A stretch of 64,000 bases of DNA, from positions 80,379,400 to 80,443,399 of the forward strand of contig OV050030.1 of assembly GCA_920105625.2 (NCBI GenBank), written 5' to 3'. The stretch's first letter is position 1. Each line of letters starts with the position of its first letter. Of this stretch, positions 13,372 to 28,241 are shown in pieces. The DNA comes from Clusia tigrina. Taxonomy: Eukaryota > Arthropoda > Insecta > Diptera > Clusiidae. Under the pieces are notes generated by a model. The model ran no database searches, was not told the DNA's origin, and was given only the letters and a program-made list of their open reading frames with translations. The position numbers and the translations under genes were made by a program.

Positions 13372-14070
13372 GGTAGGCCAATTTCAAAGCCAGCCCTAGG
13401 ATGATTCTATGGACAATTCTAAGCGACTTTGGTGAAGGAACCATAGGTCTATCTCGATTTTCGAGTCTCCCACTTTTCAATCAATTTTACCGAAAACTTG
13501 TAATTTTTCTCGGAAAAAAGACAAAAAATAGTTAAAATATGCATGAAACGCCCTCTGGCGGTGGTCATAGGTAAAAATAAAGATCAGAAATGAATTCTCG
13601 ACCCCGAAAACCTCCCATATACACATAAAAAAGATAATATAACGATGAATAAAAAATCGAATTTTGAATCAAAATTATGTTATAGGGAAAAAATCATTTT
13701 TTGAAAAGACCTTTAAACGAAAGTGCAAGTTTTCAATAAAGTGTCTAGTTCTGTTTAGATAAACTAAATACTTATAATAACTAATTTATAATTTAATAAA
13801 AGTGATAAAGAAACAATCAAACAAATTAACTGTTATATACATATATCAGTTAAAAGTTGAAAGAAACAAGAAATAAAGTAATCCCGGTTGTGTGTGGTGT
13901 TGCCACAGTGGACTCTGGCCATAGTAAGTGATTAGAGTTACCACACCAAAATTTTGTTTTTCGTGATATTTTACATACTTTATAATAATAAATAAGATTA
14001 AAATATAGCAAAAATAATAATAAATAAAATTTTTAAAAAACTAATAAACAAAGTATAGTCGGTAATCGCC

Positions 14071-15681
14071 ATGAGTGTGCAGCGCTCTCCCCCGTGGGAG
14101 AGAACGAGATCTATGAGCGAGTCACTCCACTCTTCGTGGAGTGCACATGGCAAACCTCCAATAATGTCCTGCTCCAGTATAGCAGTGGATTGTGCGACAA
14201 CTACAACAAATTCGTGAGCAACAAAAACATCCGCATTCTCTACGTACGGTACAACAACTACATTCTCGACTACAACTGCGACATCAACATGTTGTTCTCC
14301 CTGTGTGCAAATTCCGCCAAAAGGCGTGCTGGTAAGTCAATTTGGCTCCTTGGCACCGGAGGTCGGGTAGATTTAAAACCGAGTAAAAGGGAACCTTAAG
14401 TGCAGTACAATGGATATATACTCTGTCTGAGTGCTGCGCTTACTAGATTGTTCCGACAAAAAAAAAAGTCAACTGCAATCGCTACCAAAGAGAGCTCGAA
14501 CCTCACCCACGACAGATAAAGCGAAAAGAACGCCCAACACTAACAAAAAGCAAAAAAATAGCAAAAAACCCAAGCTAAAGTAAGTTATCAAACTACTGGT
14601 TGAGCGATACTATTTCGGAAAGAAAAAAACAAATTTGCTGCTTTGACCGTTGATGATGACGAACTTGCTGAACCCTCGCACAATGGACAAGTTGATCAAA
14701 ATGAGTCCGAAAAAGAAGAAGCAACTAGTCCGAAAAAAAAGTTTGAACAAACCACCCCCTACATACGTACAAGGTGTAGAATGCATACGTACGAATGCAG
14801 ACGTTAAGAAATGCGCTTACCGCTGTTGCAGACAGTAACTTCATATTTAAAATATTAACAAACAATGAAGTACGAGTTCAATCGAATGACTCGGAAACAT
14901 ACAAAAAAATATTCAAAATGTTAAAGCAAAAAGGTACGAAGCTGTACACATTTAAACCCAAAAATTAAAGGGATTTCAAAGTCATTTTTCGCAATATGCA
15001 CCCCTCCGCAGACCAAGAAGAAATAAAAAATGAGCTTGGTGAAAACGGTCACAAAGTTTTAAACATAACTAACATAACTCAACGGACAACAAAAAAACCG
15101 CTACCACTGTTTAACATAGAACTAGAAACAAATACTAACAATAAAGATATTTATAGCATTAACAAATTTATGCATTGCATAGTAGTTTTTGAGGCACCTC
15201 ATCATAAAAAAGTCGCGCAATGCACTAAATGCAAAAAATACGGACATACAAAAAACTACTGTATAAGGGATCCAGTATGTGTGAAATGCGCTGGAAAGCA
15301 CCTAACAAGTGAATGTAAAAAAAAAAAATAACCAACGCAGCTGAAATTAAATGTGCCCTATGTGGCGGAAATCATACTGCAAACTACAAAGGCTGTGAAA
15401 TATACAAAGCCATAAAAATTCCAAGGTTTCCATCTTTACGCAGAAATGATCCATTATTACTTCAGACCAAAAATATGGATGGATCAGTAGTTAAACCAGG
15501 CGTAAGCTATGCCGAAATTGCAGGGTCGTGAAATCCAAATAAAACTGAAGAAAATACAAAAAATTGAAACGATAGTGATATTAATGAACTTAAAGACATG
15601 GTGAAATCCGTAATCACTCAAATGACTAATATGATGAATATCATTACAATGTTACTAATAAGCTTAAATGCACGAAAGTAA
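14071..15681 (+). pseudogene. Jockey-like ORF1 remnant, unit 4
   Basis: It carries the same TGA-making variant in the N-terminal frame as unit 3 (near 14215) and a private 23-bp deletion near 14357. A three-base in-frame loss precedes knuckle 1. A 12-A run near 15318 breaks the frame between knuckles 2 and 3. Confidence 0.88.
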
Positions 15682-17820
15682 TACTTTAAAAATTGTGGCT
15701 TGGAATGCAAATGGCCTAACAAAAAATTATTTGGAGTTGAAGCAATTTTTGTCTGACAAGAAAATTGATATAGCTCTAGTTTCAGAAACACATTTTACGA
15801 ACAAAAGCTATTTAGTATTTCCTGGATATAAAATTTATGTGACAAATCATCCTGATGGTAAAGCTCGTGGTGGGACAGTTATCATAATAAATTCACTATT
15901 AAAACATAATGAACGGCAACCATATGCAACACCTCAAATTCAATCCACTACTGTGCAAATTGAGTGGGACAATACTCATCTCCTCAGTTTACTGTCCCCC
16001 CAGACACATAATAACGACAGAATATGATTACTACATAAATACGTTTGGCGTAAGATTCATTGCAGCTGGAGATCTGAATGCAAAACAGACTGTCTAACCA
16101 ATAAAAAAGGACGAAATCTGATTAATGCTATAAACAAAAATAACTGCAAATTTTTAAGCTTAGGTGAACCCACATACTGGCCAACAGATAGGAAAAAGAT
16201 ACCAGATCTAATTGACTTTAGCATAACAAAAAACATAAAGTGTAACCAATTAAAAATTAAAACTTGTTTTGAACTTTCTTCAGACCATTCTCCGATAATA
16301 CTTAACTACACAACTGACATCAAACCCATAGAACCAATAGACAAGATTTTTAACCACAAAACAAACTGGAATGAGTATAGACAGCATATTGAAAATCAAC
16401 TGAATATGTCTATCACACTGAAAACACAATTAAACATTGAACGTGCCATTATTGACTTCAACGATGTGGTCCTAGACGCAGGAATTAAACCAAGCCAACA
16501 GCATAAATTTAGAGGAAATAAACCTACAACGTATCTTTTCATAAGAAAGCAAATTATTGAGAAGAGGAAGCTGAGAAAGAGGTGGCAGCTAACTAGATCG
16601 CCTGAGGATAAACACAATTTAAATATAGCCTACAAAAAACTCAAGAAAATATTAACTAAAAGACAAAATATAGAAGTTGAAAATTACCTAAAAAACTTGA
16701 CGCCTACCTAGGATACTAACTATTCATTATGGAAATGTACAAAGAAATTAAAAACTCAGATAAGGTATCAGCCACCACTACCGAAAGATGACAACTCGTG
16801 AGCTACTACCAATGAAGAAAAAGCACAAACATTGGCTAAATACTTTGAAAAAGTCCTATCAAATGACAAAGATAAATATATTGAAATTTGCAATGACTTA
16901 AATATAGACATTACAACCAAAATATAGAAAACAAACACAACAGAAATAATTAATTGAATTAAAAATTAAGTAAACCACAAAAATACGATATGTTGACAGG
17001 CAAAGCACTCGCTGAGCTACCTACTGTAGTTTTTATTTACTAAAGAAATGTTATCAACTCAATGTTCCGACTACAATTTTTTTTCCCAAAGTATGGAAAG
17101 TTATTATTGCACTACCGAAGCAGGGAAAATATGCTACAACTGCTTCGTCGTATAGTCCAATTAGCCTATTTCCCTTAATTTCTAAAGTTGCTGAAAAACT
17201 ATTACATGATAGACTTAGCCAGATCCTTGACAATAAAAACATTATACCAAATCATCAATTCGTCTTCAGAAAACGACATTCAACGATTGAACAGATATAA
17301 TATAAGAAGTACTGCGTTGCTGTATTCTTGGACGTTGCAAAAGCATCTGACAAAGTATGGCATAAATTACTGCTGCATAAACTGAAGACGATGCTGCCAC
17401 TTGACTACTATTTGATTGTTGAAAGTTATCTTAGTGATCCTTACTTTTACGTCAAATATAATGAAGAGTGTTCATCTATTCATCTTCAACAGCTGGAGTT
17501 CCTCAAGGGAGTTTTTTAGGACCACTGCTATATGTTATATTTACCTCAGGTATACCACTTCCAAAAGAACTGAATACCACAATTGCTACCTTTGCTGACG
17601 ACACAAATCTAAATACTGCGACTGCAAATCTGAAGATATACACAGATAATGTTAAGGAATAAATATGACAAGAATTGACGAAGAGATAAAAAAGATATCC
17701 ACAAAATACTACGATACACTGCATGGGCATAAGAACGAAGAAATAAACGAGTTGCTACATCTAGAAGAAACCTCCATGCGCCGTTTAAAGAGAACTCGAC
17801 CAAACGACCTACTGAACTAG
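15668..17820 (+). pseudogene. Jockey-like ORF2 remnant, unit 4
   Basis: Private lesions are a TAG at about 16709 (Gln codon in the PTQDTNYSLW block), a TAG at about 16925 and an extra T in the T-run near 17078. The endonuclease part at 15668-16027 is open for 119 codons. RT motifs lie at 17100-17610. Confidence 0.88.
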
Positions 17821-17976
17821 GAAATCCAGCCTACACATATTAGTAGTAGTATTATAAATGTAAATGTAAATTATTATTATAGATATAATTTTTATTATAA
17901 TTGATCATAAATTGTTATTATAATATAATTATAGAGAATTATTATTATTAATGTAAAAAAAATAAAAAATAAAAAA

Positions 17977-17980
17977 AATA

Positions 17981-18052
<72 letters not shown>

Positions 18053-18053
18053 T
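17977..18053. repeat. (TA)n tail of unit 4
   Basis: About 75 bp, with TTATAT and TTTATA interruptions in the same places as unit 2. Units 2 and 4 therefore share a tail type. Confidence 0.95.
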
Positions 18054-18756
18054 AGGGTGGGCCAATTTCCAAGCCAGCCCCTAGGATGATTCTATGGACA
18101 ATTCTAAGCGACTTTGGTGAAGGAACCATAGGTCTATCTCGATTTTCGAGTCTCCCACTTTTCAATCAATTTTACCGAAAAACTTGTAATTTTTCTCGGA
18201 AAAAAGACAAAAAATAGTTAAAATATGCATGAAACGCCCTTTGGCGGTGGTCATAGGTAAAAATAAAGATCAGAAATGAATTCTCGACCCCGAAAACCTC
18301 CCATATACACATAAAAAAGATAATATAACGATGAATAAAAAATCGAATTTTGAATCAAAATGATGTTATAGGGAAAAAATCATTTTTTGAAAAGACCTTT
18401 AAACGAAAGTGCAAGTTTTCAATAAAGTGTCTAGTTCTGTTTAGATAAACTAAATACTTATAATAACTAATTTATAATTTAATAAAAATGATAAAGAAAC
18501 AATCAAACAAAGGAACTGTTATATACATATATCAGTTAAAAGTTGAAAGAAACAACAAATAAAATAATCCCGGTTGTGTGTGGTGTTGCCACAGTGGACT
18601 CTGGCCATAGTAAGTGATTAGAGTTACCACACCAAAATTTTGTTTTTCGTGATATTTTACATACTTTATAATAATAAATAAGATTAAAATATAGCAAAAA
18701 TAATAATAAATAAAATTTTTAAAAAACTAATAAACAAAGTATGGTCGGTAATCGCC

Positions 18757-20378
18757 ATGAGTGTGCAGCGCTCTCCCCCGTGGGAGAGAACGAGGTCTAT
18801 GAGCGAGTCACTCCACTCTTCGTGGAGTGCACATGGCAAACCTCCAATAATGTCCTGCTCCAGTATAGCAGTGGATTGTGCGACAACTACAACAAATTCG
18901 TCAGCAACAAAAACATCCGCATTCTCTACGTACGGTACAACAACTACATTCTCGACTACAACTGCGACATCAACATGTTGTTCTCCCTGTGTGCAAATTC
19001 CGCCAAAAGGCGTGCTGGTAAGTCAATTTGGCTCCTTGGCACCACAGGATCTACTTCTATTTCATCGGAGGTCGGGTAGATTTAAAGCCGAGTAAAAGGG
19101 AACCTTAAGTGCAGTACAATGGATATATACTCTGTCTGAGTGCTGCGCTTACTAGATTGTTCCGACAAAAAAAAAAGTCAACTGCAATCGCTACCAAAGA
19201 GAGCTCGAACCTCACCCACGACAGATAAAGCGAAAAGAACGCCCAACACTAACAAAAAGCAAAAAAATAGCAAAAAACCCAAGCCAAAGTAAGTTATCAA
19301 ACTACTGGTTGAGCGATACTATTTCGGAAAGAAAAAAACAAATTTGCTGCTTTGACCGTTGATGATGACGAACTTGCTGAACCCTCGCACAATGGACAAG
19401 TTGATCAAAATGAGTCCGAAAAAGAAGAAGCAACTAGTCCGAAAAAAAAAGTTTGAACAAACCACCCCCTACATACGTACAAGGTGTAGAATGCATACGT
19501 ACGAATGCAGACGTTAAGAAATGCGCTTACCGCTGTTGCAGACAGTAACTTCATATTTAAAATATTAACAAACAATGAAGTACGAGTTCAATCGAATGAC
19601 TCGGAAACATACATAAAAATATTCAAAATGCTAAAGCAAAAAGGTACGAAGCTGTACACATTTAAACCCAAAAATTAAAGGGATTTCAAAGTCATTTTTC
19701 GCAATATGCACCCCTCCGCAGACCAAGAAGAAATTAAAAATGAGCTTGGTGAAAACGGTCACAAAGTTTTAAACATAACTAACATAACTCAACGGACAAC
19801 AAAAAAACCGCTACCACTGTTTAACATAGAACTAGAAACAAATACTAACAATAAAGATATTTTATGCATTGCATAGTAGTTTTTGAGGCACCTCATCATA
19901 AAAGAGAAGTCGCGCAATGCACTAAATGCAAAAAATACGGACATACAAAAAACTACTGTATAAGGGATCCAGTATGTGTGAAATGCGCTGGAAAGCACCT
20001 AACAAGTGAATGAAAAAAAAAAAAATAACCAACGCAGCTGAAATTAAATTTGCCCTATGTGGCGGAAATCATACTGCAAACTACAAAGGCTGTGAAATAT
20101 ACAAAGCCATAAAAATTCAAAGGTTTCCATCTTTACGCAGATATAATCCATTATTACTTCAGACCAAAAATATGGATGGATCAGTAGTTAAACCAGGCGT
20201 AAGCTATGCCGAAATTGCAGGGTCGTCAAATCCAAATAAAACTGAAGAAAATACAAAAAATTGAAACGATAGTGATATTAATGAACTTAAAGACATGGTG
20301 AAATCCGTAATCACTCAAATGACTAATATGATGAATATCATTACAATGTTATTAATAAGCTTAAATGCACGAAAGTAA
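18757..20378 (+). pseudogene. Jockey-like ORF1 remnant, unit 5
   Basis: The N-terminal Ser/Thr frame is open for 112 codons. A 16-bp deletion near 19862 removes codons before the zinc knuckles. In knuckle 2 the last Cys codon TGT has become TGA next to an expanded A-run (near 20011). The ORF1 C-terminus reads through GSSNPNK because TGA is TCA here. Confidence 0.88.
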
Positions 20379-22516
20379 TACTTTAAAAATTGTTGCTTGG
20401 AATGCAAATGGCCTAACAAAATATTATTTGGAGTTGAAGCAATTTTTGTCTGACAAGAAAATTGATATAGCTCTAGTTTCAGAAACACATTTTACGAACA
20501 AAAGCTATTTAGTATTTCCTGGATATAAAATTTATGTGACAAATCATCCTGATGGTAAAGCTCGTGGTGGGACAGTTATCATAATAAATTCACTATTAAA
20601 ACATAATGAACGGCAACCATATGCAACACCTCAAATTCAATCCACTACTGTGCAAATTGAGTGGGACAATACTCATCTCCTCAGTTTACTGTCCCCCCAG
20701 ACACATAATAACGACAGAATATGATTACTACATAAATACGCTTGGCGTAAGATTCATTGCAGCTGGAGATCTGAATGCAAAACAGACTGTCTAACCAATA
20801 AAAAAGGACGAAATCTGATTAATGCTATAAACAAAAATAACTGCAAATTTTTAAGCTTAGGTGAACCCACATACTGGCCAACAGATAGGAAAAAGATACC
20901 AGATCCAATTGACTTTAGCATAACAAAAAACATAAAGTGTAACCAATTAAAAATTAAAACTTGTTTTGAACTTTCTTCAGACCATTCTCCGATAATACTT
21001 AACTACACAACTGACATCAAACCCATAGAACCAATAGACAAGATTTTTAACCACAAAACAAACTGGAATGAGTATAGACAGCATATTGAAAATCAACTGA
21101 ATATGTCTATCACACTGAAAACACAATTAAACATTGAACGTGCCATTATTGACTTCAACGATGTGGTCCTAGACGCAGGAATTAAACCAAGCCAACAGCA
21201 TAAATTTAGAGGAAATAAACCTACAACGTATGTTTTCATAAGAAAGCAAATTATTGAGAAGAGGAAGCTGAGAAAGAGGTGGCAGCTAACTAGATCGCCT
21301 GAGGATAAACACAATTTAAATATAGCCTGCAAAAAACTCAAGAAAATATTAACTAAAAGACAAAACATAGAAGTTGAAATTTACCTAAAAAACTTGACGC
21401 CTACCCAGGATACTAACTATTCATTATGGAAATGTACAAAGAAATTAAAAACTCAGATAAGGTATCAGCCACCACTACCGAAAGATGACAACTCGTGAGC
21501 TACTACCAATGAAGAAAAAGCACCAACATTGGCTAAATACTTTGAAAAAGTCCTATCAAATGACAAAGATAAATATATTGAAATTTGCAATGACTTAAAT
21601 ATAGACATTACAACCAAAATAAAGAAAACAAACACAACAGAAATAATTAATTGAATTAAAAATTAAGTAAACCACAAAAATACGATATGTTGACAGGCAA
21701 AGCACTCGCTGAGCTACCTACTGTAGTTTTTAATTACTAAAGAAATGTTTTCAACTCAATGTTCCGACTACAATTTTTTTCCCAAAGTATGGAAAGTTAT
21801 TATTGCACTACCGAAGCAGGGAAAATATGCTACAACTGCTTCGTCGTATAGTCCAATTAGCCTACTTCCCTTAATTTCTAAAGTTGCTGAAAAACTATTA
21901 CATGATAGACTTAGCCAGATCCTTGACAATAAAAACATTATACCAAATCATCAATTCGTCTTCAGAAAACGACATTCAACGATTGAACAGATATAATATA
22001 AGAAGTACTGCGTTGCTGTATTCTTGGACGTTGCAAAAGCATCTGACAAAGTATGGCATAAATTACTGCTGCATAAACTGAAGACGATGCTGCCACTTGA
22101 CTACTATTTGATTGTTGAAAGTTATCTTAGTGATCCTTACTTTTACGTCAAATATAATGAAGAGTGTTCATCTATTCATCTTCAACAGCTGGAGTTCCTC
22201 AAGGGAGTTTTTTAGGACCACTGCTATATGTTATATTTACCTCAGGTATACCACTTCCAAAAGAACTGAATACCACAATTGCTACCTTTGCTGACGACAC
22301 AAATCTAAATACTGCGACTGCAAATCTGAAGATATACACAGATAATGTTAAGGAATAAATATGACAAGAATTGACGAAGAGATAAAAAAGATATCCACAA
22401 AATACTACGATACACTGCATGGGCATAAGAACGAAGAAATAAACGAGTTGCTACATCTAGAAGAAACCTCCATGCGCCGTTTAAAGAGAACTCGACCAAA
22501 CGAACTACTGAACTAG
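20365..22516 (+). pseudogene. Jockey-like ORF2 remnant, unit 5
   Basis: One of the least damaged copies outside the shared lesions. The endonuclease is open at 20365-20724, the linker at 21103-21498 and the RT start at 21745-21996. The shared TAA after TIEQI (about 21994), the shared catalytic-block frameshift and the ~150-codon C-terminal deletion remain. Confidence 0.88.
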
Positions 22517-22662
22517 GAAATCCAGCCTACACATATTAGTAGTAGTATTATAAATGTAAATGTAAATTATTATTATAAATATAATTTTTATTATAATTGA
22601 TCATAAATTGTTATTATAATATAATTATAGAGAATTATTATTATTAATGTAAAAAAAAAATA

Positions 22663-22665
<3 letters not shown>

Positions 22666-22742
<77 letters not shown>
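22666..22742. repeat. (TA)n tail of unit 5
   Basis: About 75 bp of uninterrupted TA. Confidence 0.95.
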
Positions 22743-22744
<2 letters not shown>

Positions 22745-23445
22745 GGTGGGCCAATTTCAAAGCCAGCCCATAGGATGATTCTATGGACAATTCTAAGCGA
22801 CTTTGGTGAAGGAACCATAGGTCTATCTCGATTTTCGAGTCTCCCACTTTTCAATCAATTTTACCGAAAAACTTGTAATTTTTCTCGGAAAAAAGACAAA
22901 AAATAGTTAAAATATGCATGAAACGCCCTCTGGCGGTGGTCATAGGTAAAAATAAAGATCAGAAATGAATTCTCGACCCCGAAAACCTCCCATATACACA
23001 TAAAAAAGATAATATAACGATGAATAAAAAATCGAATTTTGAATCAAAATGATGTTATAGGGAAAAAATCATTTTTTGAAAAGACCTTTAAACGAAAGTG
23101 CAAGTTTTCAATAAAGTGTCTAGTTCTGTTTAGATAAACTAAATACTTATAATAACTAATTTATAATTTAATAAAAATGATAAAGAAACAATCAAACAAA
23201 GGAACTGTTATATACATATATCAGTTAAAAGTTGAAAGAAACAACAAATAAAATAATCCCGGTTGTGTGTGGTGTTGCCACAGTGGACTCTGGCCATAGT
23301 AAGTGATTAGAGTTACCACACCAAAATTTTGTTTTTCGTGATATTTTACATACTTTATAATAATAAATAAGATTAAAATATAGCAAAAATAATAATAAAT
23401 AAAATTTTTAAAAAACTAATAAACAAAGTATGGTCGGTAATCGCC

Positions 23446-25081
23446 ATGAGTGTGCAGCGCTCTCCCCCGTGGGAGAGAACGAGGTCTATGAGCGAGTCAC
23501 TCCACTCTTCGTGGAGTGCACATGGCAAACCTCCAATAATGTCCTGCTCCAGTATAGCAGTGGATTGTGCGACAACTACAACAAATTCGTCAGCAACAAA
23601 AACATCCGCATTCTCTACGTACGGTACAACAACTACATTCTCGACTACAACTGCGACATCAACATGTTGTTCTCCCTGTGTGCAAATTCCGCCAAAAGGC
23701 GTGCTGGTAAGTCAATTTGGCTCCTTGGCACCACAGGATCTACTTCTATTTCTTCGGAGGTCGGGTAGATTTAAAGCCGAGTAAAAGGGAACCTTAAGTG
23801 CAGTACAATGGATATATACTCTGTCTGAGTGCTGCGCTTACTAGATTGTTCCGACAAAAAAAAAAGTCAACTGCAATCGCTACCAAAGAGAGCTCGAACC
23901 TCACCCACGACAGATAAAGCGAAAAGAACGCCCAACACTAACAAAAAGCAAAAAAATAGCAAAAAACCCAAGCCAAAGTAAGTTATCAAACTACTGGTTG
24001 AGCGATACTATTTCGGAAAGAAAAAAACAAATTTGCTGCTTTGACCGTTGATGATGACGAACTTGCTGAACCCTCGCACAATGGACAAGTTGATCAAAAT
24101 GAGTCCGAAAAAGAAGAAGCAACTAGTCCGAAAAAAAAAGTTTGAACAAACCACCCCCTACATACGTACAAGGTGTAGAATGCATACGTACGAATGCAGA
24201 CGTTAAGAAATGCGCTTACCGCTGTTGCAGACAGTAACTTCATATTTAAAATATTAACAAACAATGAAGTACGAGTTCAATCGAATGACTCGGAAACATA
24301 CATAAAAATATTCAAAATGCTAAAGCAAAAAGGTACGAAGCTGTACACATTTAAACCCAAAAATTAAAGGGATTTCAAAGTCATTTTTCGCAATATGCAC
24401 CCCTCCGCAGACCAAGAAGAAATTAAAAATGAGCTTGGTGAAAACGGTCACAAAGTTTTAAACATAACTAACATAACTCAACGGACAACAAAAAAAACCG
24501 CTACCACTGTTTAACATAGAACTAGAAACAAATACTAACAATAAAGATATTTATAGCATTAACAAATTTATGCATTGCATAGTAGTTTTTGAGGCACCTC
24601 ATTATAAAATAGAAGTCGCGCAATGCACTAAATTCAAAAAATACGGACATACAAAAAACTACTGTATAAGGGATCCAGTATGTGTGAAATGCGCTGGAAA
24701 GCACCTAACAAGTGAATGTAAAAAAAAAATAACCAACGCAGCTGAAATTAAATGTGCCCTATGTGGCGGAAATCATACTGCAAACTACAAAGGCTGTGAA
24801 ATATACAAAGCCATAAAAATTCAAAGGTTTCCATCTTTACGCAGAAATTATCCATTATTACTTCAGACCAAAAATATGGATGGATCAGTAGTTAAACCAG
24901 GCGTAAGCTATGCCGAAATTGCAGGTTCGTCAAATCCAAATAAAACTGAAGAAAATAAAAAAATTTAAACGATAGTGATATTAATGAACTTAAAGACATG
25001 GTGAAATCCGTAATCACTCAAATGACTAATATGATGAATATCATTACAATGTTACTAATAAGCTTAAATGCACGAAAGTAA
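23446..25081 (+). pseudogene. Jockey-like ORF1 remnant, unit 6
   Basis: The N-terminal frame is open for 112 codons. An extra A in the run near 24490 shifts the frame before the knuckles. From 24570 a 132-codon stretch is open through all three knuckles, but the second Cys of knuckle 1 is Phe (CTKFKKYGH), which should abolish zinc binding there. Confidence 0.88.
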
Positions 25082-27220
25082 TACTTTAAAAATTGTGGCT
25101 TGGAATGCAAATGGCCTAACAAAACATTATTTGGAGTTGAAGCAATTTTTGTCTGACAAGAAAATTGATATAGCTCTAGTTTCAGAAACACATTTTACGA
25201 ACAAAAGCTATTTAGTATTTCCTGGATATAAAATTTATGTGACAAATCATCCTGATGGTAAAGCTCGTGGTGGGACAGTTATCATAATAAATTCACTATT
25301 AAAACATAATGAACGGCAACCATATGCAACACCTCAAATTCAATCCACTACTGTGCAAATTGAGTGGGACAATACTCATCTCCTCAGTTTACTGTCCCCC
25401 CAGACACATAATAACGACAGAATATGATTACTCCATAAATACGCTTGGCGTAAGATTCATTGCAGCTGGAGATCTGAATGCAAAACAGACTGTCTAACCA
25501 ATAAAAAAGGACGAAATCTGATTAATGCTATAAACAAAAATAACTGCAAATTTTTAAGCTTAGGTGAACCCACATACTGGCCAACAGATAGGAAAAAGAT
25601 ACCAGATCTAATTGACTTTAGCATAACAAAAAACATAAAGTGTAACCAATTAAAAATTAAAACTTGTTTTGAACTTTCTTCAGACCATTCTCCGATAATA
25701 CTTAACTACACAACTGACATCAAACCCATAGAACCAATAGACAAGATTTTTAACCACAAAACAAACTGGAATGAGTATAGACAGCATATTGAAAATCAAC
25801 TGAATATGTCTATCACACTGAAAACACAATTAAACATTGAACGTGCCATTATTGACTTCAACGATGTGGTCCTAGACGCAGGAATTAAACCAAGCCAACA
25901 GCATAAATTTAGAGGAAATAAACCTACAACGTATGTTTTCATAAGAAAGCAAATTATTGAGAAGAGGAAGCTGAGAAAGAGGTGGCAGCTAACTAGATCG
26001 CCTGAGGATAAACACAATTTAAATATAGCCTGCAAAAAACTCAAGAAAATATTAACTAAAAGACAAAATATAGAAGTTGAAAATTACCTAAAAAACTTGA
26101 GTCCTACCCAGGATACTAACTATTCATTATGGAAATGTACAAAGAAATTAAAAACTCAGATAAGGTATCAGCCACCACTACCAAAAGATGACAACTCGTG
26201 AGCTACTACCAATGGAGAAAAAGCACCAACATTGGCTAAATACTTTGAAAAAGTCCTATCAAATGACAAAGATAAATATATTGAAATTTGCAATGACTTA
26301 AATATAGACATTACAACCAAAATAAAGAAAACAAACACAACAGAAATAATTAATTGAATTAAAAATTAAGTAAACCACAAAAATACGATATGTTGACAGG
26401 CAAAGCACTCGCTGAGCTACCTACTGTAGTTTTTAATTACTAAAGAAATGTTATCAACTCAATGTTCCGACTACAATTTTTTTCCCAAAGTATGGAAAGT
26501 TATTATTGCACTACCGAAGCAGGGAAAATATGCTACAACTGCTTCGTCGTATAGTCCAATTAGCCTACTTCCCTTAATTTCTAAAGTTGCTGAAAAACTA
26601 TTACATGATAGACTTAGCCAGATCCTTGACAATAAAAACATTATACCAAATCATCAATTCGTCTTCAGAAAACGATATTCAACGATTGAACAGATATAAT
26701 ATAAGAAGTACTGCGTTTGCTGTATTCTTGGACGTTGCAAAAGCATCTGACAAAGTATGGCATAAATTACTGCTGCATAAACTGAAGACGATGCTGCCAC
26801 TTGACTACTATTTGATTGTTGAAAGTTATCTTAGTGATCCTTACTTTTACGTCAAATATAATGAAGAGTGTTCATCTATTCATCTTCAACAGCTGGAGTT
26901 CCTCAAGGGAGTTTTTTAGGACCACTGCTATATGTTATATTTACCTCAGGTATACCACTTCCAAAAGAACTGAATACCACAATTGCTACCTTTGCTGACG
27001 ACACAAATCTAAATACTGCGACTGCAAATCTGAAGATATACACAGATAATGTTACGGAATAAATATGACAAGAATTGACGGAGAGATAAAAAAGATATCC
27101 ACAAAATACTACGATACACTGCATGGGCATAAGAACGAAGAAATAAACGAGTTGCTACATCTAGAAGAACCCTCCATGCGCCGTTTAAAGAGAACTCGAC
27201 CAAACGACCTACTGAACTAG
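25068..27220 (+). pseudogene. Jockey-like ORF2 remnant, unit 6
   Basis: An extra T near 26717 restores the reading frame at the first RT catalytic block, so 26587-26919 is open and reads AVFLDVAKASDKVWH. The shared stop after TIEQI and the missing C-terminal ~150 codons still make it non-functional. Confidence 0.88.
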
Positions 27221-27353
27221 GAAATCCAGCCTACACATATTAGTAGTAGTATTATAAATGTAAATGTAAATTATTATTATAAATATAACTTTTATTGTAA
27301 TTGATCATAAATTGTTATTATAATATAATTATAGAGAATTATTATTATTAATG

Positions 27354-27541
<188 letters not shown>

Positions 27542-28241
27542 GGTGGGCCAATTTCAAAGCCAGCCCCTAGGATGATTCTATGGACAATTCTAAGCGACTT
27601 TGGTGAAGGAACCATAGGTCTATCTCGATTTTCGAGTCTCCCACTTTTCAATCAATTTTACCGAAAAACTTGTAATTTTTCTCGGAAAAAAGACAAAAAT
27701 AGTTAAAATATGCATGAAACGCCCTCTGGCGGTGGTCATAGGTAAAAATAAAGATCAGAAATGAATTCTCGACCCCGAAAACCTCCCATATACACATAAA
27801 AAAGATAATATAACGATGAATAAAAAATCGAATTTTGAATCAAAATGATGTTATAGGGAAAAAATCATTTTTTGAAAAGACCTTTAAACGAAAGTGCAAG
27901 TTTTCAATAAAGTGTCTAGTTCTGTTTAGATAAACTAAATACTTATAATAACTAATTTATAATTTAATAAAAGTGATAAAGAAACAATCAAACAAAGGAA
28001 CTGTTATATACATATATCAGTTAAAAGTTGAAAGAAACAACAAATAAAATAATCCCGGTTGTGTGTGGTGTTGCCACAGTGGACTCTGGCCATAGTAAGT
28101 GATTAGAGTTACCACACCAAAATTTTGTTTTTCGTGATATTTTACATACTTTATAATAATAAATAAGATTAAAATATAGCAAAAATAATAATAAATAAAA
28201 TTTTTAAAAAACTAATAAACAAAGTATAGTCGGTAATCGCC

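Larger units (their letters stand above)
18052..22740 (+). mobile_element. Array unit 5
   Basis: The leader is 18052-18756. ORF1 starts at 18757 and ORF2 at 20365. The 3' UTR is the long type (22517-22665). It shares with units 6-8 the TCAGCAAC variant in the ORF1 N-terminal region, which keeps that frame open. Confidence 0.9.
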